Positions 51,579 to 63,940 of a DNA stretch of 64,000 nucleotides are shown here, in pieces. The stretch lies in contig NW_019775447.1 in the NCBI RefSeq assembly GCF_001039355.2, positions 315,758 through 379,757 of the forward strand, in the 5' to 3' direction. The notes beneath the pieces were generated by a model. The model did no database searches. It was not told where the DNA came from and saw nothing but the letters and a program-made list of their open reading frames with translations. A program made the translations under genes and the position numbers. How positions within the stretch are numbered: position 1 is the stretch's first letter; each line of letters begins with the position of its first letter. The stretch is from Lingula anatina (lineage: Eukaryota > Brachiopoda > Lingulata > Lingulida > Lingulidae).

Positions 51579-54500
51579 CTGGAAACAAAAGATAAAGAAT
51601 GTGTCCATTAGGTTGTTTCATGCATTTGAAAAACACCAACAGAAAAAAAGGAAATGAAGCAGCAAATGTGAACAAATGAATAATAACAAGGCGTAAACCA
51701 TAATGTCACAACCCTATTCATTACAGCCTTACAAAATGCTTGTGTATCTAACATCACTTACAATAGCTTGGGCTTCAGAAACTGTGCAAACAGAATTAAA
51801 ATTTGACAATCAGGACCCTAATTTCAATTTAATTATAGTAATCTTGCTCGCGTGCATCTCCATTACATGGGGCAATACAACATAGGTAAATTTAAATGAG
51901 TGAAAAGATGCATCTTGAAGCATCCCTCAGTTTTAGTTACATTTGTTGATATAATATTTGTTTATAATATAGCAATGAAAAAGTTATATCTTCACTGTTC
52001 AATCCAGAGGTTTCTTTGCAAACAGGTGAGCGCAAGAGATTGGACTTACTACCAGTCTTTTAAGACTAAAATTAAAATTGTAATTTCCATTTAATTTAAA
52101 GTACATTGATTTGTTAATTTGTCCAAAACTTAGAGAGATGTAAAGTATCATCATTTGATGAAAATGGACATTTGAAGGATCTTGACGGAACACAGCTTTA
52201 GTTTCTACAAGCAACTGAAAGAAGCAGAATGCTTTTATTTAATGGTTCTATATGTCCACAGTATGTAAGCTTAGCATGACTTAAGAACATCCGTCTTTTC
52301 CTTATCCCATTAATCAATATACATATACATTCAAGCTCAATAATGATCAAATCAGGTAATTCCTTGAATGTTCTTAATTGCAATAAGATGATAAATCTTT
52401 AGCAGGTTTGGACATTTTAAAGTAGATGTACCATCCCTGGCCATATGAGATTATTGAAATGTCAATGAGCTACAAACAAGTGTAAGTATTTAATATTTTG
52501 AAAAGTAATACAAATGAAGAAACTAGTGGTCTCTGTCTGAGTATAAAGTGAGCTCCCATTTTTACCAGAAATAAGTAGTTTACGCCTTGTTATTAAGAAA
52601 GTGTCATTGAATTTTCAGAAATAAAGGAACTTGTAACCTTTCATTACATAAAAAAGGATATATTAAATACCCATCAAAGAATTTTACACACTGCTATTAT
52701 GTTAAAATTGTTTTTTTCCTACATAGAACTTCAGTGTGCTAACACTTCTATCCATCCATATATAATAAATGGTTCCTTTCATGTACAATCAGAAAAAAAT
52801 GCACTCACAGATGCACCACCTCCAACTGAAGAACCGTCACTTCCTGAGCAAGATCGATACACTGCAATAATCAATCAATGTTTTTTAATGGGCAACTCTT
52901 GTTCATAAATGTCAACATCGTGCATTGTCTGTGGGTTTAATGGCTATAACACATCTAAGCAAAAATAATACTTTTCCTTGATTATTTTTGACAACTTTAC
53001 TTTGAACTCCAAGGTATAGCCTCTCTGGCTTCCCAGTTGGAGGATAATGTCTAGTAACCTTGGCTATAAACATAAAAGAATAGAAAACTGAGGTTTGACT
53101 AAAATATGTAAGGTAGAGGGAATAAATTGGAAAACATCACTAAAAACATAAATTTTGTGATTTTTTCTTCAACGCTTTATGTTTGTTATTTGGACTTGTA
53201 TGTGAAAATTATGGCCGTTTTAGAGTCAGCATGTACATCATATATTGATCAAGAAAGCATAATTGTTTGGAAAGATTCTTTAATGTATGTTTAATGTATC
53301 ATGTCTTCTTTCTTCTTCCAATAAAGGGGATTTATTAATATGCCGTAGTTATGCTTCTTACATGTCTCCACAGTTTCAAGATCTGGTTCTACTGTCCAAG
53401 GCTTGTGGTCTACAAGTTGAGAGCATTCATTCAAAACTTCTCGAAAATCAAGGACATCTCTAAATAAAACAAAACAAATAATAAGCTTCCAATTTTAGAA
53501 AGCTGCAAAAAATAAAATTCCATATAATGAAATAAAATTTCCAGTAATTAATTCTTTAAATGATTTTCCTACCATAAGCTACAAATGGGATTATTACCGC
53601 TTGAGCTTACACCAAAATTTACTACTTTCTTGTACCATCACTTTTTTCATTATCTTTGTTTTCATTATTTGTATTCATTGTCACCATACCTCTCAAGAAT
53701 ATCCAAATCTTCTTTCTCTGATACTTTTTTATCAGCAGCTGTATCTGTTCTTTCAATATATGAAATCTGTTTTTTATTTTGTCCCACATTTCCTTCTAAA
53801 AGGCCAGTTGCTATCAGCTCCACTAGGTTTCCTACTTAGAACAAATGATATTGTTGTGTAAGAAAATCTAACCGGCAGGTAGAAATTGCCACTGACAATC
53901 TGTTTGAAAGTCTACAGTAACAGAGGCTGGAGAAGACCATATTTTTCAAAACAAAATGAACCATTTTCATTAAAAAAATCTGATAAAGCTCCTAGACCTT
54001 TGAGCATTACTGGGGTCGCAAAAAAAAAAGAGAAGATTCGAACTGAAAACAAAAACTTATGTTAACTAAAACATACTTTGAAATATGCCAAATTGTTCCA
54101 CATTCTCAAATCTTTACAAAAGAAGAATGCTACAGGCATCATTCAATGAATGGAACAACACTTTCATTAATTGTATTGATGATTACATAAAAAAAGACAT
54201 GACTGGGTATACACTTTTAACGTTTCTGTACTTGCCTTATAAAGTCAATTGTAGTTATATTTTTCAACTCCCTCTTTATTTTATGTTTATTATTATTATT
54301 AATTTTTTTTTTTTTTGGGGGGGGGGTTATGGAAATTATGATTAGTACAACAGATTTCCTTTATTGAAGAGCACTTATTTGACTTGCCCAAATGACTGTC
54401 ATGAAAAAACAAAAATAATTACAGGGTGCAAATGATATCATCAGAAAAATTAAATAAATTTGTATCTGCAATAAAGTTAACACTTAAGCTTAAAATTTGA

Positions 54501-57500
54501 CTTTCAAAGAAAATTCAATTATTTTCAACAGATGCAGCATTTTGTCAATATATATGAAGAATAAATTCCAGGGCTCAAGGATACATGCAAGGTAGAGAAA
54601 CTTTCATCCAGACAGATAAGGTTGAAAGCACATTCAAAATTAGTTTTTCCTACAAATGTCAACACTCTCCTGTTAATCATTAAGGGTATACAATATCAAA
54701 TTATGATCAATAAAAAAATAATTTAGTTCCAAGTTTGTATTTTGGAGTCAGTTTTGCACTGAAGACAAAAACTGTTTATTCAAATTATTGTTTTTCTTTT
54801 TATCAGGAGCTTGTAAAATATGTGGATATTACCTCCAATATTGGAGGTAATATCCACATATTTTACAAGCTCTTGATAAAAAGAAAAACAATAATTTGAA
54901 TTTATACATACAGAGCTAATGAAACTGTTCTCTCAAAAACTGTTGACTTTCACTTGCTTTTTAAAAAATTTATTTATTGAGGGTAAAAACATGAAAAATA
55001 TAATATTTATCTTTCCCATGGCCCTTGTGATGGTAAAATGGTTTTAACTGGAAAAAGGGTTTGTGGAACATAATTTTTTCAACAAATTTGTTTAGGGCAT
55101 ACCTCAGTAATAAAGGGACCCTGCTGTAATTTCCAGGAAAATTCAAAGCATTGTATGCCTTTAATTAAAGAAATTAAGAAAGAAACATTTCAGAAAATGT
55201 CTGGAACCAGAAGACGGGTCTAAAGTTGCCCCAGTTTCTAGCTGTAAGCTACTCAGGAGGCTTCTTTAAGAGAGCTAATCTAATCAAGTCTTTGCTAAAA
55301 TTGATGATCCACATTGCTAATCCAATATGTGCTGTAATAGATTATGCATTTTTCTTCAATACATAAAATGGATTCTATAGTACATGACAGATAAATATTA
55401 ATATTAAACAAGATTTTAAAAAAAAGGTTATGTTTTGTTCTTTAGACAATGCTCACCTTGATGAAGTGGAAAGGCTTTTTGTAACATCACAGTTTTGCAT
55501 AAATGGCTTTCTAAACTTTCTAAGCATGACATAAAAATGCTCCAAAGACGTTCAAACTCTTGCAGGTCTTCTTTGGAAATGGTTGTGCAAGCTGCACTGT
55601 TGCTGTGAGCAAAGAGGAAGACAAACATTTTAATGTACTGAGTGTAAAATTGGTATAATGAAATTTGTCTTTGTGAAAGATCAGAGGGGTAACTTAATAA
55701 TAAATGCAGGTTAATAAACCCTTATCTATTTTAAATGATCTAGTGCTAATAGATGCTTTTAAAGACATGTATTACATTTTCAGATCAAAATACAATAGAC
55801 CAATATGCTACAACAAACATATAATCTCAAAAATAAATAACCCCTTGCCACATTTAATCTTTTCTTACATGGTTGATCACAAAACAGGCAATAGATTTCT
55901 TAACGGAGGAGTTCAAGAGCCAGCCATTAGAAACTGGAGGCAAAAAACATACCTTTGAAATCAACTTCCATTAATACTTTTTTACACACAGACACTATTT
56001 CAATAAATTGCATGTATTAAACAGCCCTTTTTGCTTTTTGAATATAACATGTAAAAGGTTTATTATGACATTTCCAGCAGTGAAACAGAAAACGAGCCTG
56101 GAAGAAGATTACGGCTTGTACAAAAAAAAAAAAAAAAAAAACACCAACTTAATAAACCCTCGACTTATAGTTTGATCTTCATATGTAATCAATGTAATCC
56201 ACAGTATATGGCATGCAAGGCTTGCATGGTAGGCTAATTCAATACTTAGTAATCTTACATGCAAATTTCACTACACAAATCGAATATATACATGTATGTC
56301 AGAAATAGCATTGAATTTTGTATTACTTCTAAGAATCTAGATTAGCATATATCCTATTATACACAGATAATTTGAATGCATTTAAACCTGAAATTTTTTC
56401 TTTGGTTATATATTAACAATACTATGCTGAAAAAATCTTGGATATATATGAACTCTTTGAAGCAAAAGCAGTATAGTAGCTACTCAAGTTGTTTCGCGTG
56501 GAAGCCTTGTGGATTTCATAAGAAAAAAAACAGTGGTGAAAAAATAGTATTTACTTCCGTAGGTATGGCATAAGCCTGGCCTTATTCTGTAAGACCAAGT
56601 CATAAGCCCTGCCTTGTGTTCTTCGCAATTCCTTTCTTAAGCTGTCATTATCACATGTTGTTCCCAAGGCAATCATCAACATTTCGTAATGGGCAGTATA
56701 TTTGCTTAGTTCTTTAAGTAGCTGAAATGGACAAATCAAAATTATTAACACTTACGAATTTGACAAAATTATCTCACTAGTTTACAGGATCTGATGAATT
56801 AATTGGAGTACTTAATGCTGGCAGTATATTTAAATGACAATCAAGTTAATTAACTTAGAAAGCAGAAATAATTTAACAACAAGAGTTGCTTTTTTTAGTG
56901 GTATCAGTTTGTATTATATATCTATGTAATACTATTATAATTTACTAGGTAGAGAAACAGAATTAAGACAACAACATGTAGATCAATAAAAAACAGTTAC
57001 ATCTTTATACATATCATATTCCTACATGAACAACAACAAACAATTGTCCATATACAGCTACTGCATATAAAATATTATTGATATAAAACTAGGACATCTT
57101 TGGTCTATAAATAGCATGTGCTCTTTCCTTACTATTCTTGAAAAGTCATAAAATACTTAGCATTAGGTGTTCTGAAACAATTCAAGGACACAAATTTAAA
57201 AGATACATTTTTTGACTGGAAAAAAGAGCTGAATCTAAAGGACAACTAGGCAGCAATGCTGTCAAATGTACAGACTAAAAGCAGAAAATAATAATGCACA
57301 AAATAGGATACTGTCAATTCTGATGCAATAATACATTATGCTTAACTGCAAAGTCAAAAAAAGAAGCTAATTTAACTGCTTTTCCAACTCAGGCTGCATT
57401 TTAGTCCTATGTTTCTTTCCTGTAATTGTGAGAAGAGTAAGTGACGTGGTTTTCCTTTAATGGTTACTATGGAGGCAGTGCCCAAAATAGTGTTTTCTTC

Positions 57501-58781
57501 AATTTTGATGCAATATTACATAATGCTTAACAGCATAATCACCATCAATTTTTAATAATAAATTAAAAGTATCATGGAGATTCTGAAAATGTGACTAGCA
57601 AAAGCCCATGGAAATTCAGAGTCACACCATGAAAATGCCAAAATGTAAACAAGCGATAACTGTACTGAAATGATTTTATTTCCTTTTTCAACACCTTTTT
57701 ACATAAAATGCATATATCAAAATATTCAATTTACAGTCATTTTTATATGATCAACTAAGAAAATTGTTGACATAGGAAAAATATCAATAGAACAATTGTG
57801 AAGGGTCCAATTTCATCCATTCTGAGATTCTGGACAAAGTGAATGATTGAATCTGACAAACTGCAATGATATGAGTTTATTTCCATTTTTAACTCTTTAT
57901 TACACAAAACACAATCAGGTTTACCATCATTTTTTTATGATCAATTAACAATATTGTAAAGATGCAGAAAATTTGTATCTAACTAGTCTAATAATGAGAC
58001 TGTTAACATGCCTGAGAATTAAATCATAGGAAAAACCACTTATATAGAAAAAAAGGCATAACTTCATCAAAACTCCACCGATCAAGCTTATTTTTGAACT
58101 TGATCTGTATATTAATAAGACTGATCACTCCTGTGAGTTGCAAGACAATAGGCCTATTGTTTTTTCTTTAAATGTGTTATCAGTGTTGCATTTATGCTGA
58201 AAAAAGCGAAAAAAAGCATAATTTTGAAAAAAATGGCCCAATCATGCTGATTTTCGATCTTGACCTGCATTTAATGAATATTCATCATCAGTTTTGTAAG
58301 TTTCAAGCCAAAAGGTAAAACGGTTTAATACTTATCGTGTTATTGGTGAAAGTGCACAGCGATGATGACGACGACGACAGACGCAGGTGACGGCTCTATG
58401 TACAGACACATCTGTGTCTGTACATAAAAAGGAGTTGAATTTTAGTCATACAATGCGTAGAGCAAATCCACATCATTATTGCCCAGATTTCATGAAATTG
58501 AAAACAAACTTCATGATAAAGGGTTAAATGTTGCATGAGTTGGTACTTTTGTGCTCTGCACTATATAAAATACAAAGAGAGAGAGAAAGTGAGAGAGAAA
58601 TAGTATACAACAATCATTTATCAAGTAAATAAGGTAAAATCAATAAATTAATAATGGCTTTGCACTTAATCATGCTTACCTTAATGCAATCTTCCCTTGA
58701 CCGTTGAATGTCTGATCTACATGATCGCACAGAAATAGAAGACCTAAAGGACATGGATCTTCTGGGTACTTTAGTGCTCAT
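51441..58781 (-). CDS. RGS9BP: RGS9-binding protein (R9AP)-like membrane anchor, 7 exons, about 248 aa
   Basis: Tethers R7-family RGS proteins (RGS9 with Gbeta5) to membranes, speeding G-protein shut-off, in vertebrates notably in photoreceptors. Exons in gene order: 58680-58781, 56555-56721, 55457-55602, 53362-53457, 53001-53063, 52809-52843, 51441-51578; 747 bp with stop, phases agree. Evidence: REDCIKLLKEL, LRKELRRTQGRAYDL, EDLQEFERLWSIFMSCLESL and QKAFPLHQ align with human R9AP (REECKALLDGL, LRQELQKTRQKAQEL, AEFERLWVAFSGCLDLLE, AAFPLH). The last exon gives a basic-cysteine stretch (SRRKCICL) and a hydrophobic C-terminal anchor. Human R9AP (235 aa) is tail-anchored and, as I recall, encoded by one coding exon. 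The start at 58781 is preferred; an in-frame ATG 60 bp upstream exists. Exons 5 and 6 are less conserved and rest on phase and splice sites. Confidence 0.88.
52809..52843 (-). CDS. RGS9BP: RGS9BP exon 6
   Basis: RSDGSSVGGGAS, 35 bp; acceptor gctcag, donor gtgagt. It restores phase 0 for the last exon. Low complexity, so support is from splicing alone. Confidence 0.58.
53001..53063 (-). CDS. RGS9BP: RGS9BP exon 5
   Basis: SKVTRHYPPTGKPERLYLG. Acceptor tttatag behind a pyrimidine-rich tract, donor gtaaag. No strong similarity recalled; a second acceptor 13 bp downstream would use another frame. Confidence 0.62.
53362..53457 (-). CDS. RGS9BP: RGS9BP exon 4
   Basis: VLDFREVLNECSQLVDHKPW, then TVEPDLETVET. 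Human R9AP has LRELEREVLQV and PRWTVQ here. Donor gtaaga; reading through it meets a stop after about 20 codons. Confidence 0.82.
53458..55456. other. RGS9BP intron with long palindrome
   Basis: About 2 kb. It contains poly-T and G runs (54307-54327) and a 124-bp palindrome (54778-54901). No exon seen. Confidence 0.65.
54778..54901. repeat. 124-bp near-perfect palindrome without spacer
   Basis: Two 62-bp arms meet at 54839/54840 (CCAAT|ATTGG). I count one mismatch between the arms. No loop separates them. Confidence 0.93.
55457..55602 (-). CDS. RGS9BP: RGS9BP exon 3
   Basis: NSAACTTISKEDLQEFERLW and CLESLESHLCK, then LQKAFPLHQ. The ERLW and AFPLH motifs are the clearest R9AP marks. Acceptor ctcacag, donor gtgagc. 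Confidence 0.9.
55603..56554. other. RGS9BP intron, nothing further seen
   Basis: About 950 bp, AT-rich, with an A homopolymer near 56120. No module or repeat family recognised. Confidence 0.55.
56555..56721 (-). CDS. RGS9BP: RGS9BP exon 2
   Basis: LLKELSKYTAHYEMLMIALG, DNDSLRKELRRTQGRAYDL and NKARLMPYLR. First helices of the anchor domain. Acceptor atttcag, donor gtaaat. Confidence 0.9.
57310..57990. repeat. Degenerate tandem units of about 200 bp
   Basis: The block TGATGCAATA-TACAT-ATGCTTAAC occurs at about 57323 and 57509. A second block (TTTATTTCC..TTTT..AC, then CATTTTTxTATGATCAA) occurs at about 57672 and 57879. This suggests diverged repeats of one element. The 60 bp at 57609-57668 recur exactly at the window end. 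Confidence 0.55.
58040..58430. mobile_element. Non-autonomous interspersed element with terminal hairpin
   Basis: Two diverged copies of a unit (CATAA..TTCATCAAAA, CTGATTTTCGATCTTGACCT type) are followed by a GATGACGACGACGACAGACG stretch and a terminal hairpin TATGTACAGACACA-TC-TGTGTCTGTACATA. This layout resembles interspersed repeats I recall from mollusc and other marine invertebrate genomes. Boundaries and class are uncertain. Confidence 0.55.
58680..58781 (-). CDS. RGS9BP: RGS9BP exon 1
   Basis: MSTKVPRRSMSFRSSISVRS to REDCIK, rich in Ser and Arg. Donor gtaagc. An upstream in-frame ATG at 58841 would add 20 residues. Confidence 0.8.
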
Positions 58782-61225
58782 GATTGAAATATATGTCTCT
58801 AGTACAGATTTCCAAATTATTCCAGCTTCAATAAAACCCAATTAAAGTTTCTGTAATTGCAGTGCACCTTTAACTCTGAAAAGTCTTTCAAACACTGAAT
58901 AGTTTATCTTACAACATATTGACACAATTGAAAGCTGGGTAGTTGCCTCCATTTAATGGATGAAAAGTTGCTCTGCACATGCGATTGGCATTTCACGGAG
59001 CATTTACTCCCAAGCTGTGTCATTGCCAGTGAATCTGGACTCTCTTTCCATCCTCCAACCAAACAAATATCTCCAGAGAATGACAAGCATGAGAGCAAAG
59101 CACATGTGCTGATCTGTACACTATCTGTTTTACTTCCAATCTTTTGCAGGAAAATAAAAGATAAAATGTTGTATTTGATCTTTCTATAAAATTAATCCCA
59201 TTTTCTGTTCTACAATATCCATCTGTCATACACAAAAGTAAGGCTGCTTTAAAGTAGCTCACAACTGTTGACAGGTTTTATACTATGTCTGACTAATATT
59301 ACCCCTAGCTGTAATTTGATTGCCACCTTGAGCATGAACAGCTTGCAATGAATCCAATAGAATCAACTAAGCAGAGTGTCTTTTAACATTCATCCTTAAA
59401 ATTCATGATATAATCATTTCATAATTATTATCCCCATATATAGTTTTGTTGTCAATGACAGGAATTTCCACTTAACTCATGTGACTAAACCTATGCAGCC
59501 TTTGTGATTGCAGTTATGCAAATATGATCAATGTGTTATATTCCACTGAGTACCTATTTTCTAGCAACAAAAAATTATCCAGACTTTAAGAGCAGATCTG
59601 AAGTAATACGGCTTCATGTAATGTCCTCATCTGACAGCTCTATATGATTTGTGCTAGGATTAGACTTTAATCCAATGTCTGTGGTGGGCCATGACTTATA
59701 AAGAGGTTATTTATATACTAATAGTCCATTATATCTTATTGATTGAACTGTCTATTGCTTGCACCATGTATCACCTCTCTGTTTGGAATGAAGACGCTAA
59801 GAGTTGCTGTTCTTGAAGGATTACCTCAAGAATCACCTTTACCACATCCGTGTTCTAAAGTGGTTTCCTTCTGTAAAAGAAACATAACATATGAATGCAC
59901 AGCTCACTCCTCTGGGGAAAACTCAAGTTCAAATAGTCCCATATTAATTAGCAAAAGTAATTAGGAAAGCCTGCAAAGGAAAAAAATCTTTTTCTGTCTG
60001 ACCTTCATTTACCTGCATAAAGTCATCTTTGGCTTAGTGAGTATACTCATCATCTCCTGGTGAACTACTGGATTTCAGTTTGGTATAAATGTCAGGTTAC
60101 CAGGAAAACACCTTCAAATTAGATTTGTAATTGATTATCTTCTATATGTGTTGGCTGACACAGAAGCAATCCTGTATACTTCCATTAGACATAATAGTTC
60201 AAAACCAATAAAATGTAACTGTTGTATCTGATTTAAGGTAAAACATTCCATAAAATAATACAAAATTGATAAAATAATATGGAAAAACTTGGGACCATCC
60301 TTTTGGAACTTGGTTTTGAAAAATTGAAACACAACATTGTAAAATATATATAAATAATGCCTTATTCTAAAATGGAATATCATTTTAATTAGTTAACTAT
60401 GTTGTTTTTCATTCTATTATAAAAATTATTCTTATTATTAAAACCTTTGCACTGACAGGTGGTACTCTGATGGGACATGTTGTACACAGCATTTTAATGC
60501 TTTTGTTGTGGGCCAATAGATAATTGCTTGACATATATCCACATTGCTATCCAGAGACAATTTTTGATTCAAATGAAGGGAATTTGGTAGCCACTGTCAT
60601 GTTATAACATAACATCTTTATAAGCTGGAAAGACTGTCAACACAAAAGATATACGAAAAAATGCACTTGCATACAAAATATGTTTGTACTGCTTGGATAG
60701 AGTGAAGCTGACATAAGGCATTAAGGGAAATATCCAAATCAATTTCATTTGGCATTTTGTGTCAGTATTTCACCCCTAGGCCTGTAAATACCTATAACTG
60801 CAATCATATGCCTGACCACAGACCTGACCTTAGAACTGAAAGTGAATTCTTTTGACTTGAACCATGCTTGCTCTATGTAGTCAATTCACTAAGCCAGGCT
60901 ATCAAATGGCTGCAGATGAACAAATCTCTCGACTATAAAAGATTTTCTAAACATTGGAAAAGCTCAATACTGAAGCCAGCTCCCTCTTGACTAAGTAATG
61001 ATTTATAGCATCATTATAATTGTAATTGCTCTTGTATACAGGCATCCTTTTACTGGTGCTCAAGGTATGAACTTTATAGTGATCATGTGAATATCACATG
61101 CAGGACTTGATAGCCAGACGTTTTCTTTAATCTTTGAAAAATTTAAATTTCAGGAAATATAGAAAAAACTTAAGCATGTGCAATAATGCAATAAGAATTA
61201 GCTAGAGCATTAAATACCACTTTAA

Positions 61226-61229
<4 letters not shown>

Positions 61230-61257
<28 letters not shown>
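61230..61257. repeat. (TG)n microsatellite
   Basis: About 14 uninterrupted TG units. Confidence 0.95.
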
Positions 61258-63940
61258 TTATGATCATGAGCATCGATCGTCATATGATCCACATAAGAAA
61301 TTAAATTTTTTTTCCAGCAGTTTTAGACTAAATGTTAGTTCATAATATGAAGTTAAATTATAAACAAAAGTTTCTGTAGGCCTCAACTTCTTGAACAATG
61401 TCATGCAACATACACATTAAGATCATTCTCTAGTTTAATTGAAATGAATCAATGATCTCAGTTAAATATACATTTGAGCATCACTGAAACATAAAAATCT
61501 ACCTTGGTGTGCTGCATAATATGGAATATCATTTTAATTAGAAAACAAAATTACCAGTTACCAAAATGAATGATTGCCTTCCTGATTCTTTCATACCAGT
61601 TCACATTACAATTACACTTACAATTTTTTATAATTGTTACTGCCAGTATCAGTAGCTTCAAAATATTTTGATCTTGTAAGCAAATGTGGTAAAGTGCATA
61701 AGTAATGTGGTAAAGTGCATAAGTAATGCTTATTCACTTAAATGCTTTGAATGATTTTTCTTTGTCTAAAATCTTTGTTTTCATTTTGAGGTGAAAAAAA
61801 TGCACATTCTTGGTAGTGAAAATAATGCAAAATGTGGTCTGATATATTAGCTTGTCTATCCAGCTAATCATTAGAAATAAAACTGATTTAGATTTTTGCC
61901 AATTGTGTATGCAGTGATTATCTCAGGTGCATCAGTAACCTACAGTTGTCATCAAATTGAGGAGAACCATTGCAATAGTTGAAAGATCACATGAACTTTC
62001 AGTGACATGGTCCAGATTAAAAAGGTATAAATCAAATTTATTTCTGAAGAAAAAGTGCTGTAACAATGTTTATGAGTGTGGAATATTTTAATTTTGAGCC
62101 AACAGGAAGATGGTCACTTAGTTTGCTTTGATGTCCTTAAATCCCACAAACAATCCCTTTAACTTTGACATTTTCCCAATAAACACAACTTAATGTGGTC
62201 ACTTTGGTCATACTATAAATTGCCAATGCAGTGATACAATTTGTTGAAACAGGTGAACTGAGCTTCACGGAACTGAAAAAAGAGATTAATGTGGCAAAGC
62301 CCATCCATCACTAGCCTGTCAACTAGAAACCTGCAGAACAATTGCAAATGGGGAGAAAAGATAAAGCCAATTCCTCATGACTCAGAAGAGTGTTCCAAGT
62401 AATTGCACAATTATCATCTCTTTCTCCACTACACCTAATAGCATCAAAGTTATTAACTTATGGATTTGGTTGCTTTTTCACATCAGTTGTATTTTTCCTC
62501 AGATGTAATGGCACAGAAACTCAGTTAACTGCTATGTAATACAGACTTGAGATTTTACACAAGATACAAGGCTTTGAAATGAGAAAGGGAGGGGAGCACA
62601 TTGTTCCAGTGCCCCCCTCCACCATGTACACTGTGCTCTGATATGTGCTGTGTATTTTTGTTATAGCTTATTCTAACCAAAACAGCTACAGATGCATATA
62701 GTTCAAAGGGTAGAAAGCTTCTTTTTAATTAGTTTTAAAAGCTCCAATTAATGGCTCATTCATGAGGTATGGAAAATATGCCTCTTTGGCCAGTGAAACA
62801 TTTTTTCTTTTTAAAACACCAATTCCACACAGCAAGAGAACTGTGAACATAGGACATGTTTCCCAGGAACAAATAACAAGGATCTTGCCATTTCCAATCA
62901 GCAAACACTAGTGAATAACATAACTCACTTTGTTTAAGGGGAAGGAGATATGAAATTTCAGAACATGATGGAAAAATATTATATTGCTCATATGCTGGTG
63001 GTGCAATCAGCTGACTGAGGGATAGATAGGTGGTGGCAGAGAAGCAAACAAACAAACAGAAAGACATGTCTAGTGTGAAGTTACAGGAAATTTACAATCA
63101 TAAATTTGTATAGTAGTGTGTGTGGTGGAAGGGAGGGAAAACCTAGGAAAAAAATGGGGAGAATATTCACCCTTGTCTGTTAATTGTATATACTGTTGAA
63201 AGGTATAAAATGACTATCTAAAATAGAAAATGTCTCATATCACTATAAAGGAAAGACCCACTTTTATTGCACGTACCCTCCCTTTCTGATGTCCTGGTTC
63301 CACCAGTAAAATTGAGTTGTATCATGCAATCAAAAATGAACCTCATCAGCCTTGTGCTTTTATGTTTGTGATGTGCTCCTCATTTCCTATCTGAGATCTA
63401 AAAAATTGATTTAGACCTAATGCTTTTCTTATGATATTATTGGCCTGAAAGAATATCCATCAGTGGACACTTAAAAATCTGTGTTATTAGCCAATGTTCT
63501 ATCAAATTACAGCCAGTGGATAACTGCAGTTGCAATTTTAGCATTCAGTTTGCAAAGTTGAACAAAATAATTAATATAACTGTTCAAAACATTAAAATCA
63601 GTTGATCTACAATTTTCTTTTTTCCTGCTCAATTTCAGTCTTCCTTTTTTCCTGCTCAATTTGCTCTTACCATCATATGGCCAATTTCCATGATATTTCC
63701 AAGGCAATTTTTTCTAAACTATCCAATCTGTAAATTTTCTCTTTTAGAGATAAATATGTATGGATTAGTAAAGTAAATTTGTTCACAAAATAGATTTTCT
63801 TTTGAATTAAAAATGCCTCCTGTGGGAGTTTTCACGAATAAGACAATTTCACTTTTGATCAAAATTGTTTACTTTATACATGTTAACTTGATAATAATAA
63901 GGATAATCATCTTAACTGAAAATTAATTTTTAATTCCCAN

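Larger units (their letters stand above)
56722..58679. other. RGS9BP intron 1, largely repeat-derived
   Basis: About 2 kb. The part from about 57310 to 58430 is built of degenerate repeat units and ends with a hairpin (see separate entries). Confidence 0.65.

Noticed and set aside
52699-52908. 69-codon + strand frame over 52809-52843
   Set aside because: Starts in intron sequence and has no domain; opposite to the R9AP exon.
53001-53050. Alternative RGS9BP exon 5 starting 13 bp downstream (acceptor ttactag)
   Set aside because: It would also splice in phase to the last exon directly, but the upstream acceptor has a better pyrimidine tract and, with exon 6, gives a natural linker. It remains possible.
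53585-53861. Overlapping hydrophobic 84-86 codon frames
   Set aside because: Produced by T-rich sequence; no start context, family or splicing support.
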